From: Bifidobacterium asteroides
GTDB taxonomy: Bacteria > Actinomycetota > Actinomycetes > Actinomycetales > Bifidobacteriaceae
Assembly: GCF_009683175.1 (NCBI RefSeq)
Contig: NZ_WKKW01000003.1
Span: 62,001 to 126,000, forward strand
Direction: 5' to 3'
DNA length: 64,000 bases
Position 1 is the stretch's first letter. Each line of letters opens with the position of its first letter. The notes beneath the pieces are model-generated. The model did not search any database, was not told where the DNA came from, and was given only the letters and a program-made list of their open reading frames with translations. Below are positions 1-7,820 of the stretch, in pieces. A program made the translations under genes and the position numbers.

Positions 1-1150
1 TGATGGCGATGGTGGCCGAACTTTCATCCGATGCTTCTGCCGAGTCGGGGTCCGGCTTCGGCGTTGGATTCTCCTGTACCTTGGCGGCAGAGGGGTCTTC
101 AGCATTATCGTCGCCCAACAGGGTGCCCACGGTGATGGTGGAGGGTGCGCCAGCGGGTGACGGACTTGGCGTCTTCTGCTGCCGACGGGTTCGCTGGTCC
201 TGCTCATGGTCGCCCAGCTGCTGGGCCAGGCGCTCAACCTGGGCCTTGAATTGGATGATCCGTTCGTTGTCTGCATGATCCAAGGCGGTGATGAAGTCGC
301 CCACCTGCTCCATCTGCAGCCAGAGATTGGCCCGGAGCATGATCAGGTCGTCCAGCCGGGCCCCCATCATCCTGCCGTAGGCTGCAATGACTGCGTTGCG
401 GCGTGACCCGTCAAGCTTGGCGAAGATCCAGGCCAGGTCACGGGCAGGATCGTTGATCTGCATGTCCTGCCAGCCGTAGACCCCGCTCAGTCCGGAGCCT
501 GCATAGAGCAGATCGCCGTCGGAGAAGCCCCCATGCACAGTGCAGGTGTCGAAGGACCAGAGTCCGTCGGTTGCCACGATGGAAGCCCAGGAATCGGTGA
601 TTTCCTTGGGCACATGGCCGTCCATGCGCAGCCGCTTGATCCATCCGCGCAGTTGTGCCGCGATTTGGGCGGTGGAGAAGGCCGGATAGCCGTGGGTTTT
701 CAGAAAATCAGGGCGCACCCGGTGGATGGCGCCGATGGCTGTGCCTGCAGCCGTGCATTCGTTCAGGGTCAGCAGATGGAGGGGACGGATTCGGCCTGGG
801 CAGTGGGTCATGACGGCAACAGCTGTGGTGCCGGTCGGGCTGTCGGCCTTCTCGCCTGGCTGGTAGGCCAGGATGCGCTCGACCTGGAAGCCCATGGCTG
901 CCATCTCCTTGGCATCGGCCAGGGCCTGGGCCGCCTTGACTCGAGCGGCCAACCGACGTTTGCCGGCCTCCGAGCTGGTGGCCCAGACGTCGTAGACGTT
1001 GCCGGTCGCGTCCTGGACCACCGCACAGTCCACGCCCTGTGCACGGTCCAGGCTGCTGAGCTGGTCGCAATCCCGCGCGCCGGTCACGGGCACCTCGGGC
1101 ATGGCGGCCGACGCCAGGGCGGCCAGGGTCAGCTTCGTTCGTTCAGTCAC
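1..1150 (-). CDS. APH-fold phosphotransferase-like protein, probable pseudokinase (3' end outside window)
   Basis: About 383 residues are visible, read from a GTG at 1150 to the window edge. The overall pattern is that of the aminoglycoside/choline phosphotransferase (APH) family: an N-terminal kinase-like lobe, then a catalytic-loop region VHGGFSDGDLLY (around residue 206) and a following segment ending NDPARDLAWIF, which matches the family's DPARDLA stretch. The catalytic motif is degraded: family HGDxxxxN reads HGGFSDGD, and the metal-binding Asp of the V-I-D-W/F strand reads VYGWQ. After about residue 300 the chain becomes polar and low in complexity (Gln/Arg, Pro/Ser/Asp). The gene diverges from the helicase at 1254. 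A role as a non-catalytic binding protein is inference; the family assignment rests on pattern only. Confidence 0.7.
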   Translation of the reverse strand, partial: MTERTKLTLAALASAAMPEVPVTGARDCDQLSSLDRAQGVDCAVVQDATGNVYDVWATSSEAGKRRLAARVKAAQALADAKEMAAMGFQVERILAYQPGEKADSPTGTTAVAVMTHCPGRIRPLHLLTLNECTAAGTAIGAIHRVRPDFLKTHGYPAFSTAQIAAQLRGWIKRLRMDGHVPKEITDSWASIVATDGLWSFDTCTVHGGFSDGDLLYAGSGLSGVYGWQDMQINDPARDLAWIFAKLDGSRRNAVIAAYGRMMGARLDDLIMLRANLWLQMEQVGDFITALDHADNERIIQFKAQVERLAQQLGDHEQDQRTRRQQKTPSPSPAGAPSTITVGTLLGDDNAEDPSAAKVQENPTPKPDPDSAEASDESSATIAI

Positions 1151-1160
1151 ATTCTCAAGG

Positions 1161-1166
1161 ATAATA
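1161..1166 (-). promoter_or_regulatory. -10 element (TATTAT) of the APH-like gene
   Basis: On the minus strand TATTAT lies 10 bases before the GTG start at 1150, so a transcript would have a leader of only a few bases. No clear -35 hexamer is seen. Confidence 0.4.
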
Positions 1167-1175
1167 CAAGGACTG

Positions 1176-1199
1176 TTGTGGATACGGTTGTCCACTTGA
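1176..1199. promoter_or_regulatory. Inverted pair of DnaA-box-like 9-mers
   Basis: The segment holds GTATCCACA read on the minus strand (8 of 9 matches to TTATCCACA) and TTGTCCACT on the plus strand (7 of 9). Together they form the inverted repeat GTGGA-N8-TCCAC between two divergent genes. Binding by DnaA is inference. Confidence 0.3.
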
Positions 1200-1253
1200 C
1201 CACATGGGCACGCCGCCGCCGGTTCGGGTACCGGCCTTTGACACAATGGGGGT

Positions 1254-2744
1254 GTGCATGAGGATGAGGAACGATTGCTGGAGGGACTGGATCCCGCCCA
1301 GCGGCAGGCGGCTACCGTGCTTGACGGGCCTGTGCGCATTATCGCAGGGGCCGGGGCTGGCAAGACCAGGACCATCACCCGGCGGATGGCCTATGCCTGC
1401 GCATGCGGTAGCTGGGAGCCCTCCAAAACCCTGGCGGTGACCTTTTCGGTTCGTGCCGCGGCTGAGATGCGTGATCGACTGACCAAGCTTGGCGTGTCGG
1501 CCTCCCTGCAGGCGGCGACCTTCCATTCGGCCGCCCTGCACCAGCTCAGGCGGGTCTGGCCCCAGGTCAGCGAGACCTACCCTCCCGATTTGATCGAGGA
1601 TGTGGGTCCCCTGGTGTCTTCTGCCTATCAGCGGGTCTGCGGGCAGGAGGCCGACCCGGGCCAGGTCAGGGACCTGACTGCGGAGATCAACTGGGCCAAG
1701 GTGGGGCTGATTGCCCCCCAGGACTACGTTCGGGTCTGTGCAGCCAGTCACCGTCTGCCGCCGGCAGGTCTGGAGGCAGATCGGATGGCCGATCTGTACA
1801 CGGTCTTCGAGAGTTCCAAGGCCGCCCATAATCAGATGGACTTCAACGATATTCTCCTGCTGGTCTGTCACATATTGGAAGAAGACGGTCAGGCTGCTGC
1901 AGATATTCGAGACCGAATCGGCTGGCTGACGGTGGACGAGTACCAGGATGTCTCGCCCCTGCAGCACCGGCTGCTCAAGCTTTGGCTCAACGGCAGGCAG
2001 AACATCTGCGTGGTGGGGGACCCGGCCCAGACCATCTACTCCTTCGCGGGGGCCACCTCCTATTACTTGCTGAACTTCCCCCAGGAATTCCCTGGCATCA
2101 AGGCCGATCTGGACCTGTCCACCGACTACCGGTCCACAGAAAGGGTGGTCCGATACGCCAACGGCATTCTGGCGCGCTCGCCGGTGCGTGACGACTATCT
2201 GAAGCTGACCTCGGCCCGTCAGGAGGGTAGCAGGGTCGCGATGACCCGTTATGAGGACGATGCTGATGAGGCTGGGGCCGTGGCCTCCCGTATATCCTCC
2301 ATGATCCGGAAGGGGGCCCGGCCCGGCCAGTTTGCAATACTGACTCGGATCAACGCCCAGCAGACCCTGATCTGCCGTGCCCTACACGAACATGGAATCG
2401 GCTACCGGGTGCGCACCGAGTCAGGCTGGCAGAACCAGTCGGTCAATCTGAGCAAGCAGGAGGTGCTGGAACAGCTGGAGGGAGGCATAGGCCAGGGGAG
2501 GGTCACGGTCTCTACCATTCACGCCGCCAAGGGATTGGAGTTCGCCCATGTCTTCATCGTGGGCTGTGCCGAGGGGTTGATTCCCTTTGGTTCACCGCCG
2601 GAGGGGGATGCCCTGGAAGAGGAACGTCGTCTCATGTACGTAGGGGTGACCCGTGCCGAGGACACTCTGCACCTTTCCTACGCGGAGCATAAGGACGGCA
2701 GCGCCTTCGTCCGACGCGCCCCCAGCCGGTTCATTCACCGCTGA
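1254..2744 (+). CDS. Compact UvrD/PcrA-type superfamily 1 DNA helicase
   Basis: This ATP-dependent 3'-5' DNA helicase has 496 residues and starts with GTG. All SF1A motifs are present: Walker A AGAGAGKT at 31-38, motif II VDEYQD at 227-232, motif III GDPAQTIYSFAG at 255-266, DYRS at 291-294, motif V HAAKGLEF at 423-430 and motif VI VTRAED at 465-470. UvrD and PcrA are usually about 700 residues. Here only about 50 residues separate RINAQ from motif V, so most of subdomain 2B is missing, whereas the 1B interval (38-227) is of normal length. It diverges from the APH-like gene. A role in repair or restart is expected from the family, but the partner is unknown. Confidence 0.9.
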   Translation: MHEDEERLLEGLDPAQRQAATVLDGPVRIIAGAGAGKTRTITRRMAYACACGSWEPSKTLAVTFSVRAAAEMRDRLTKLGVSASLQAATFHSAALHQLRRVWPQVSETYPPDLIEDVGPLVSSAYQRVCGQEADPGQVRDLTAEINWAKVGLIAPQDYVRVCAASHRLPPAGLEADRMADLYTVFESSKAAHNQMDFNDILLLVCHILEEDGQAAADIRDRIGWLTVDEYQDVSPLQHRLLKLWLNGRQNICVVGDPAQTIYSFAGATSYYLLNFPQEFPGIKADLDLSTDYRSTERVVRYANGILARSPVRDDYLKLTSARQEGSRVAMTRYEDDADEAGAVASRISSMIRKGARPGQFAILTRINAQQTLICRALHEHGIGYRVRTESGWQNQSVNLSKQEVLEQLEGGIGQGRVTVSTIHAAKGLEFAHVFIVGCAEGLIPFGSPPEGDALEEERRLMYVGVTRAEDTLHLSYAEHKDGSAFVRRAPSRFIHR

Positions 2745-2785
2745 GCACTATCGCCTGGGCCCTCGGAACATGGGGGAGCCGCTGT

Positions 2786-4423
2786 TCAGGCGTGGTCGTT
2801 GTCCGAGTGGTCGTTGTCCGAGTCGTCTCTGTCCGAGTCGTCCTGGTCCGGGTGGCCATCATCGAAATTCTTGGAATCTTTGCCGGCGCTCTTCTGGCTG
2901 CCAGGAGCCTCATGGTCTGGATGCCCCTGGTCATTGGAAGCGTCGGAGTCTGCCGGGGTGATCGGGTTGGCAGAGGAATCCTTCTCCTCGGCATTCAGCA
3001 GTTTGTCCAGCTCGGCATCCCAATCCACTGAGGTGGCGGGAGTGTCGGCCTTCTGCTCGGATTGCCCGTCCGCAGAGGTCGATGTTCCGGCTTGGTCGGC
3101 ATCCTCCTTGACAGGCAGGGAGGGCAGCAGATCAGGATGGGACCAGTGATCGTCGCGGCCCTGTACACCCTCGTCAGCGGTGATGCGCTCCCAGAGATCA
3201 GCGGCCTCTCGCAACCTCTTGGGATGAAGATGCAGTCCCAGCAGGGACTCGAAGGTCTGCTCGGCCGGCCCTCCCACGGCGCGCTCGCGTCGGGTCATCT
3301 CCCGCAGCTGCTCCAGGTGGGGCAGGTGGGCCATGCCAGCGTTCCATACCACGCAATCCACCCAGCCGTCGACCAGGGCCAGCAGGTCGCCAAGGCTGTG
3401 CAGGGCCTCCTTCTGCTCAGGGGTGTCTTCGATGCCGACATTGCTGAGGTTGATGGCGCCGGCGATGGATTCGGGGTTGATTTGCTCAGCATCGCGCAGC
3501 TGGTCCTCCACAGCGTCCAGGTCGATGGAGACTCCCCGGGCGTATTTGCCGATCAGGGCCTCGAAGCGCGGCATCAACCAGGGGACGGCGGCGTAGAGCC
3601 GGGCGTGGGCGGCCTCCTTGAGGGCCATGTAGCGGGTGACCTCGTCCAGATCCAGTTCAAGGGATTTGGTGTAGGTCTTGATGTTCTGCGGAATGAGGGC
3701 GCCGGCGGGGTTCTTCAGCAGCGGGATTCCCTGGTCGAATCCTCCTCGGACCTCCTTGGCCAGCTCACCGGCGGCCTGCCCCAGCTGCATGGCGAAAGAG
3801 GTGTTCCCCAGCAGCTTCATCAGCGTGGTGGGATCCTTGAGGTTGTCGGGCAGGGGGATGGGCACAGGTCCGGCAAACATCCCGGAAATCTCGCCCTGGT
3901 CGAAGCCTTGGAAACGCTGGCTTATGACGGAGGTCAGGGCCTCGCTGACCGCCTGGGCCACCGGGGAGGCGAACTTTACCCAGGCGTCTATGCTGCCCTC
4001 GATCCATCCGGCACGGGTCAGGGCTTGCGTTTGGCCCGGGGCGGGGTCGAAGGCGCAGACGGTATCCAGCCAGAGATTGGCTTCGCTCATGACTCGGGCC
4101 ACCCTGTCGCTGTCTTCGGCTGTGACTGTGGTATCGGACTGGTCGGCCCTGGTGCGTCCCAAGGCGATGTTCTTGGCCAGTGCAACGTTGATGGGACCCT
4201 GGTCAGCTTGGGCCTGCATATCGGCCGGGGTGTTCAGCCCTCCAGCAGTGAAGGCCTGGATCAGGGCCTGAACCTCGGCGGGTTTGGGCAGTTGATCGGC
4301 TCCCTGGGCCGCCATCTGGGAGCGGATGGACTCAGGTAGCTGTGAGAACTGACTCCAGGCCAGCTCGCCCTGCACCGGGCCGAAGCACTCGATGAGCCAT
4401 TGGTGGATTGCATTCTCGTCCAT
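2786..4423 (-). CDS. Zincin-like DUF2342 family protein (putative metalloprotease/hydrolase)
   Basis: The protein has about 545 residues. It resembles the actinobacterial zincin-2/DUF2342 family: the N-terminal IHQWLIECFGPVQGELAW region and a core KEAAHARLYAAVPWL, where the family often has (L)REAAHxRLFxxVPWL. A full HExxH is not present, so peptidase activity is unproven. The C-terminal 110 residues are acidic and disordered, ending in repeated Ser-Asp units encoded by a 15-bp DNA repeat. I chose the ATG at 4423, where the conserved part begins. An in-frame ATG at 4498 would add 25 residues but would leave only 19 bases to the divergent gene at 4518. Neither start has a convincing ribosome binding site. 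Confidence 0.75.
   Translation of the reverse strand: MDENAIHQWLIECFGPVQGELAWSQFSQLPESIRSQMAAQGADQLPKPAEVQALIQAFTAGGLNTPADMQAQADQGPINVALAKNIALGRTRADQSDTTVTAEDSDRVARVMSEANLWLDTVCAFDPAPGQTQALTRAGWIEGSIDAWVKFASPVAQAVSEALTSVISQRFQGFDQGEISGMFAGPVPIPLPDNLKDPTTLMKLLGNTSFAMQLGQAAGELAKEVRGGFDQGIPLLKNPAGALIPQNIKTYTKSLELDLDEVTRYMALKEAAHARLYAAVPWLMPRFEALIGKYARGVSIDLDAVEDQLRDAEQINPESIAGAINLSNVGIEDTPEQKEALHSLGDLLALVDGWVDCVVWNAGMAHLPHLEQLREMTRRERAVGGPAEQTFESLLGLHLHPKRLREAADLWERITADEGVQGRDDHWSHPDLLPSLPVKEDADQAGTSTSADGQSEQKADTPATSVDWDAELDKLLNAEEKDSSANPITPADSDASNDQGHPDHEAPGSQKSAGKDSKNFDDGHPDQDDSDRDDSDNDHSDNDHA
2792..2851. repeat. Four tandem 15-bp repeats inside the zincin gene
   Basis: Units start at 2792, 2807, 2822 and 2837. 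The first two are identical, and the third and fourth diverge by a few bases. On the coding (minus) strand they encode HSDND-type pentapeptides in the acidic tail. Confidence 0.8.
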
Positions 4424-4517
4424 TGCTTTGATTCCAGTCCTCGCCAAGGCAGGCCGTCCGCCCTCAAGGTTGACGTCTGCCGGGATTATCGTCTTCATCA
4501 ACCATAATATTGGAGCT

Positions 4518-5384
4518 ATGACACTTCCGCACGGGAAATCGGATCACTGCGCCACAGGCGCACCCGAAAGGCAAGCCGGGACGCTTGGCGGACCCACCCG
4601 CAAAATGCTGGTCGGCGGTCTTCTGGTCATTCTGGCCATCTTGGTGCTCTTCCTCCCATCGCCCTATACCATCGAGACGCCCGGTCCCACCCAGGATGTG
4701 TTGGGAAGTTCAAAGGACTCACCTGTCATCAAGGTGAAGGGCGGCCAGGTTCACCATGACAAGGGTCGTCTACTGATGACTACAGTCAATGCCCGCGGAA
4801 TCCCCGGCTACCCGGCCTCTAACCTTGATGCCCTGGTGGGCTGGGCCGATCCTCACGCCACGGTGCTTCCCCAGGAGGCCGTGGTCCCTCCCGGACAGAG
4901 CGTTGAGGAGTATAAGCGCCAGGAGCAGGGCGATATGCACGGCTCCCAGAAGGCCGCATCGGCCCAGGCTCTGGCCTTTCTCAAGGCCCGAGGATATGAC
5001 GTGTCAGGCCTGCAATTCAGCATGAGGGTGGCCGACATCGGCGGTCCCTCGGCCGGACTCATGTACACCCTGGGGGCCATCGACAAGATCACCCCGGAGC
5101 AGGAGACCGGCGGTCTGACCATCGCTGGAACCGGCACCATGGATCAGAAGGGACGGGTCGGGGCCATCGGCGGTATCCAGCTGAAGATGCTGGGTGCCAG
5201 GCGGGACGGCGCCACCTGGTTCCTGGCCCCGGCGGCCAACTGCTCACAGGTGGCAGGTCATGTGCCCAAAGGGCTGCGCGACGTGCGGGTGTCCACCTTG
5301 GACGATGCCTACAAGGCCCTGGTGGCCATCGGCCATGGCCAGGGGGAGGGGCTGCCCCACTGCACGGCCGCCAAGGCCAAATAA
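4518..5384 (+). CDS. Membrane-anchored Lon-like (S16) serine protease lacking its PDZ domain
   Basis: The protein has 288 residues, with one transmembrane helix at about 31-46 and the rest outside the membrane. The C-terminal Lon-type proteolytic domain carries the Ser-Lys dyad: S178 in GGPSAGLMYTLG and K223 in GGIQLKMLGARR. The family (YlbL of Bacillus, actinobacterial PDZ-S16 proteins) is normally about 340-350 residues, with a PDZ domain between the ALxxLGY helix and the S16 domain. Here ALAFLKARGYDV (151-162) runs almost directly into the S16 domain, so the PDZ is absent. The chosen ATG precedes a charged N-tail and the helix; upstream in-frame codons would overlap the divergent gene. Protein quality control at the cell surface is inferred from the family. 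Confidence 0.85.
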   Translation: MTLPHGKSDHCATGAPERQAGTLGGPTRKMLVGGLLVILAILVLFLPSPYTIETPGPTQDVLGSSKDSPVIKVKGGQVHHDKGRLLMTTVNARGIPGYPASNLDALVGWADPHATVLPQEAVVPPGQSVEEYKRQEQGDMHGSQKAASAQALAFLKARGYDVSGLQFSMRVADIGGPSAGLMYTLGAIDKITPEQETGGLTIAGTGTMDQKGRVGAIGGIQLKMLGARRDGATWFLAPAANCSQVAGHVPKGLRDVRVSTLDDAYKALVAIGHGQGEGLPHCTAAKAK

Positions 5385-5435
5385 GACAAGGCCGGTCCAA
5401 TTGGTGAATTCCGGCAGTCTTGTTATGCTGAAGCC

Positions 5436-5852
5436 GTGGCTGAGACTACAACCTATACAGCGGAAGAGTTCGGTTTTCATCCCGGAGATATCGTTCAGGA
5501 ATGGATGTGGGACGACGATGTCGACGACGGGATCCGGACCAGGATTGAGGATCTGACCGGCGAAGAGCTGGTGGACGAGGACTATGACGCAGCCGTGGAT
5601 GGAGTCATCATCTGGTGGCGGGACGGGGATGCCGAGGACGATCTGGCGGATACCATCATGGATGCCTCGGCCATGGTCAACAAGGGAGCGCCTTTCTGGG
5701 TGCTGACCCCCAAGCCCGGCAGACCTGGGGCTTCGGCGCCAGGGGTCGTCTCCAATGCGGCCAAGACCGCCGGCATGAACGCCCTGATGCCCACCACCGT
5801 CAGCAAGGATTGGAACGCCACCCAGCTGCGGGCTTTCGGCAAGGGCAAGTAA
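5436..5852 (+). CDS. DUF3052 family protein
   Basis: A 138-residue protein starting at GTG. It matches the actinobacterial DUF3052 family through GFHPGDIVQE, the acidic DDDVDDGIR, TGEELVDEDYDAAVD, IIWWRDGD and LTPKPGRPG. It is soluble, strongly acidic and has no signal peptide. The molecular role of the family is not established to my knowledge. It stands alone, 51 bases after the Lon-like gene, and ends before a bidirectional terminator. Confidence 0.85.
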   Translation: MAETTTYTAEEFGFHPGDIVQEWMWDDDVDDGIRTRIEDLTGEELVDEDYDAAVDGVIIWWRDGDAEDDLADTIMDASAMVNKGAPFWVLTPKPGRPGASAPGVVSNAAKTAGMNALMPTTVSKDWNATQLRAFGKGK

Positions 5853-5874
5853 GACTTCTGGCTGCATAAGCGCC

Positions 5875-5930
5875 AATGAACGAGGTGGTGGGCATCAGGA
5901 TCAACCAATGCCCACCACCTCGTTGTCATT
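5875..5930. terminator. Bidirectional hairpin terminator
   Basis: A perfect 15-bp stem (5881-5895 with 5908-5922) and a 12-base loop lie between the convergent DUF3052 and exporter genes. Partly complementary A/T-rich flanks (5875-5880 and 5923-5930) extend it. Confidence 0.8.
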
Positions 5931-5971
5931 CAGGAGGAATTCCCGGAGGAATCCGCACGACGAGCGGCCCT

Positions 5972-7516
5972 TTACTGTTCGCTCTTCTCAGCAATTGCAG
6001 GAGCCACCGTCGTGGCCTTGTTCTGGTATTCGGCCAGCAGAGTGCGCGAGCGGATGTCGCAGAGGTTGGCCACCAGGGCCATGATCAGGATGACCAGGCC
6101 TACCACGAAGATCCAATGCAGGCCGTCGAAGACGATGGTGCGGGCCGGACCCAGCAGGCGTGAGGGGATGCTCCCTGCCGTGGCCGGGTTGATCATGCTG
6201 TTCATCATGTCCTCGGTCAGTCCCTTATACCGGGGTACCTCGCGGGCGATGACCGTGTTCATGACGATGCCGAAGATGGAGACCATCAGCGTTTGTCCCA
6301 GGGAGCGGGCCAGGGTGTTGAAGCTGGTCGAGGCACCCACGTCGCCTGAGGGCACCACGCTCTGGGCGGTGATGGTCGAGGTGGTGATGGTCAGGCCGAA
6401 GCCGAAGCCGACCACGGCCGAGATGACCAGGAAGACCCAGTAGGCGGTGGCCTGGGGGACGGCTATGTAGCAGACGCAGGCCGTCAGGATGAAGGCCAGG
6501 CCGATGTTGGTGGCCCGGTGTGGCGGGTGGTGCATGGTCAGTGGTCCGGCCAGGTAGGCGCCCAGGAGCCAAAGAATGGAGGAGGGGGTGACCACAAAGC
6601 CGCCCAGGGAGGGATTCATCCCCAGCACAGACTGCATCCAGATGGGCATGTAGGTGTCGAAGCCCATGAGGAATCCGGCCACCAGGAGCATACAAACGTT
6701 CTGAATGACAAAGGTCCTGATGCGGAAGAGCCGCAGGGGCAGGATGGGATCCTCCTGGCGGCCCTCCACATGAAGAAGCAGAGCAAAGGTGACCAGAGTG
6801 GCCGCAGCCAGAACCAAGGTGATCCGTGCATCGCCAGCCGATCCCAGGCTCTGCAGGCAGAGCATCAGGCAGATCAGGCAGACGCTGAGCAGTCCGATGC
6901 CCATGTAGTCGACGCGGGTTTCACGCGCCTGGATATGCTCGCTCAGGAAGATCTGGATCATGATGATGACCAGCAGGCCGATGGGCACGTTGATGGCGAA
7001 GACCCAGTGCCAGCTTATCTGCTGGACGATGAAGCCTCCCAGCAGGGGGGCGATGATGGAGGCGATGCCCCAGGCCGAGCCGTTCAGGCCAATCATGCCC
7101 GCCCGCTTGTCCAATGGATAGATATCGGCCAGGACCGTGTAGGTCAGCGGCTGGATGGCGCCTGCCCCCAGGCCCTGCAGAAAACGGGCGCCGATCAGCT
7201 GGGGCATGGACTGGGACAGGGCGCACAGGGTGGACCCGATCACGAAGACCAGCAGACCGATGGTCAGCAGCGGCTTGCGGCCGAAGCGGTCCGAAAGCTT
7301 GCCGTAGATGGGTGTGGTGACCGCCGTCATGAGCAGATAGATGGAGTAGACCCAGTTCATGATGGACAGCCCATGCAGGTCCCCGATGATGGTGGGCATG
7401 GCGGTGGAGACGATGGTCCCCTCGATGGCCGTCATGAAGGTGGCGATGAAGACCGCCACCGTCACCAGGGTGCGGTTGGTCTTCCTGCCACTGCCTGTAT
7501 CGACTGTCTGTGACAA
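5972..7516 (-). CDS. DHA2 (EmrB/QacA-type) MFS drug exporter
   Basis: A 514-residue proton-driven multidrug exporter with about 14 membrane segments. The DHA2 signature is visible near the N-terminus (FMTAIEGTIVSTAMPTI, WVYSIYLLMTAVT, GKLSDRFGRK for motif A). Motif C follows in the region around GLNGSAWGIASIIAPLLGG. The TTG start is supported by a GAGGGGG ribosome binding site about 6 bases upstream. It has its own strong promoter at 7592-7620, whose spacer is a perfect palindrome, suggesting repression by an unlinked regulator. The substrate cannot be read from sequence. Confidence 0.9.
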   Translation of the reverse strand: MSQTVDTGSGRKTNRTLVTVAVFIATFMTAIEGTIVSTAMPTIIGDLHGLSIMNWVYSIYLLMTAVTTPIYGKLSDRFGRKPLLTIGLLVFVIGSTLCALSQSMPQLIGARFLQGLGAGAIQPLTYTVLADIYPLDKRAGMIGLNGSAWGIASIIAPLLGGFIVQQISWHWVFAINVPIGLLVIIMIQIFLSEHIQARETRVDYMGIGLLSVCLICLMLCLQSLGSAGDARITLVLAAATLVTFALLLHVEGRQEDPILPLRLFRIRTFVIQNVCMLLVAGFLMGFDTYMPIWMQSVLGMNPSLGGFVVTPSSILWLLGAYLAGPLTMHHPPHRATNIGLAFILTACVCYIAVPQATAYWVFLVISAVVGFGFGLTITTSTITAQSVVPSGDVGASTSFNTLARSLGQTLMVSIFGIVMNTVIAREVPRYKGLTEDMMNSMINPATAGSIPSRLLGPARTIVFDGLHWIFVVGLVILIMALVANLCDIRSRTLLAEYQNKATTVAPAIAEKSEQ

Positions 7517-7591
7517 TCCGAACCCCCTCTTATATGGTGTAAATGGTGTGTTTCTCTTCTTTTGCGGATCAGGCCCGCGAATTCCTAGTGG

Positions 7592-7620
7592 ATTATAGCC
7601 GCACCGTGCGGCCTTGTCAC
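7592..7620 (-). promoter_or_regulatory. Promoter of the DHA2 exporter
   Basis: On the minus strand: -35 GTGACA (7620-7615), a 17-base spacer, and -10 TATAAT (7597-7592, perfect consensus). The leader to the TTG start is about 70 bases. Confidence 0.65.
7598..7612. promoter_or_regulatory. Perfect palindrome filling the exporter promoter spacer (candidate operator)
   Basis: GCCGCAC-C-GTGCGGC: 7-bp arms around one central base, placed between the -35 and -10 hexamers. The position suits a TetR- or MarR-type repressor. No regulator gene lies beside it. Confidence 0.5.
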
Positions 7621-7646
7621 CGTGTATTCTGCTAAGGTAGTGTGCT

Positions 7647-7720
7647 GGTCCCGTGGCTCAGTTGGTTAGAGCGCCACCTTTACACGGTGGATGTCCCCGG
7701 TTCGAGTCCGGGCGGGACCA
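7647..7720 (+). tRNA. tRNA-Val, anticodon TAC
   Basis: A 74-base cloverleaf: acceptor GGTCCCG pairing with CGGGACC, D arm GCTC/GAGC, anticodon stem CCACC/GGTGG with loop TTTACAC (anticodon TAC, reading GUA), and T arm CCCGG TTCGAGT CCGGG. The discriminator base is A. The CCA end is not encoded, since CA followed by G comes next. Confidence 0.97.
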
Positions 7721-7820
7721 CAGGGGTTTTTAGGGGGCGTGCCCGAAGTCGCGTCTTAGCGCTCACGTAGAATCGATGCACGACGATCGTTGGCAAGAAA
7801 GGTCAGGAGGTCGATGCCTG

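Noticed and set aside
7720-7820. Attachment site or integrated element at the 3' end of tRNA-Val
   Set aside because: No integrase gene and no repeat of the tRNA 3' end were noticed; the next gene is a conserved housekeeping-type gene.
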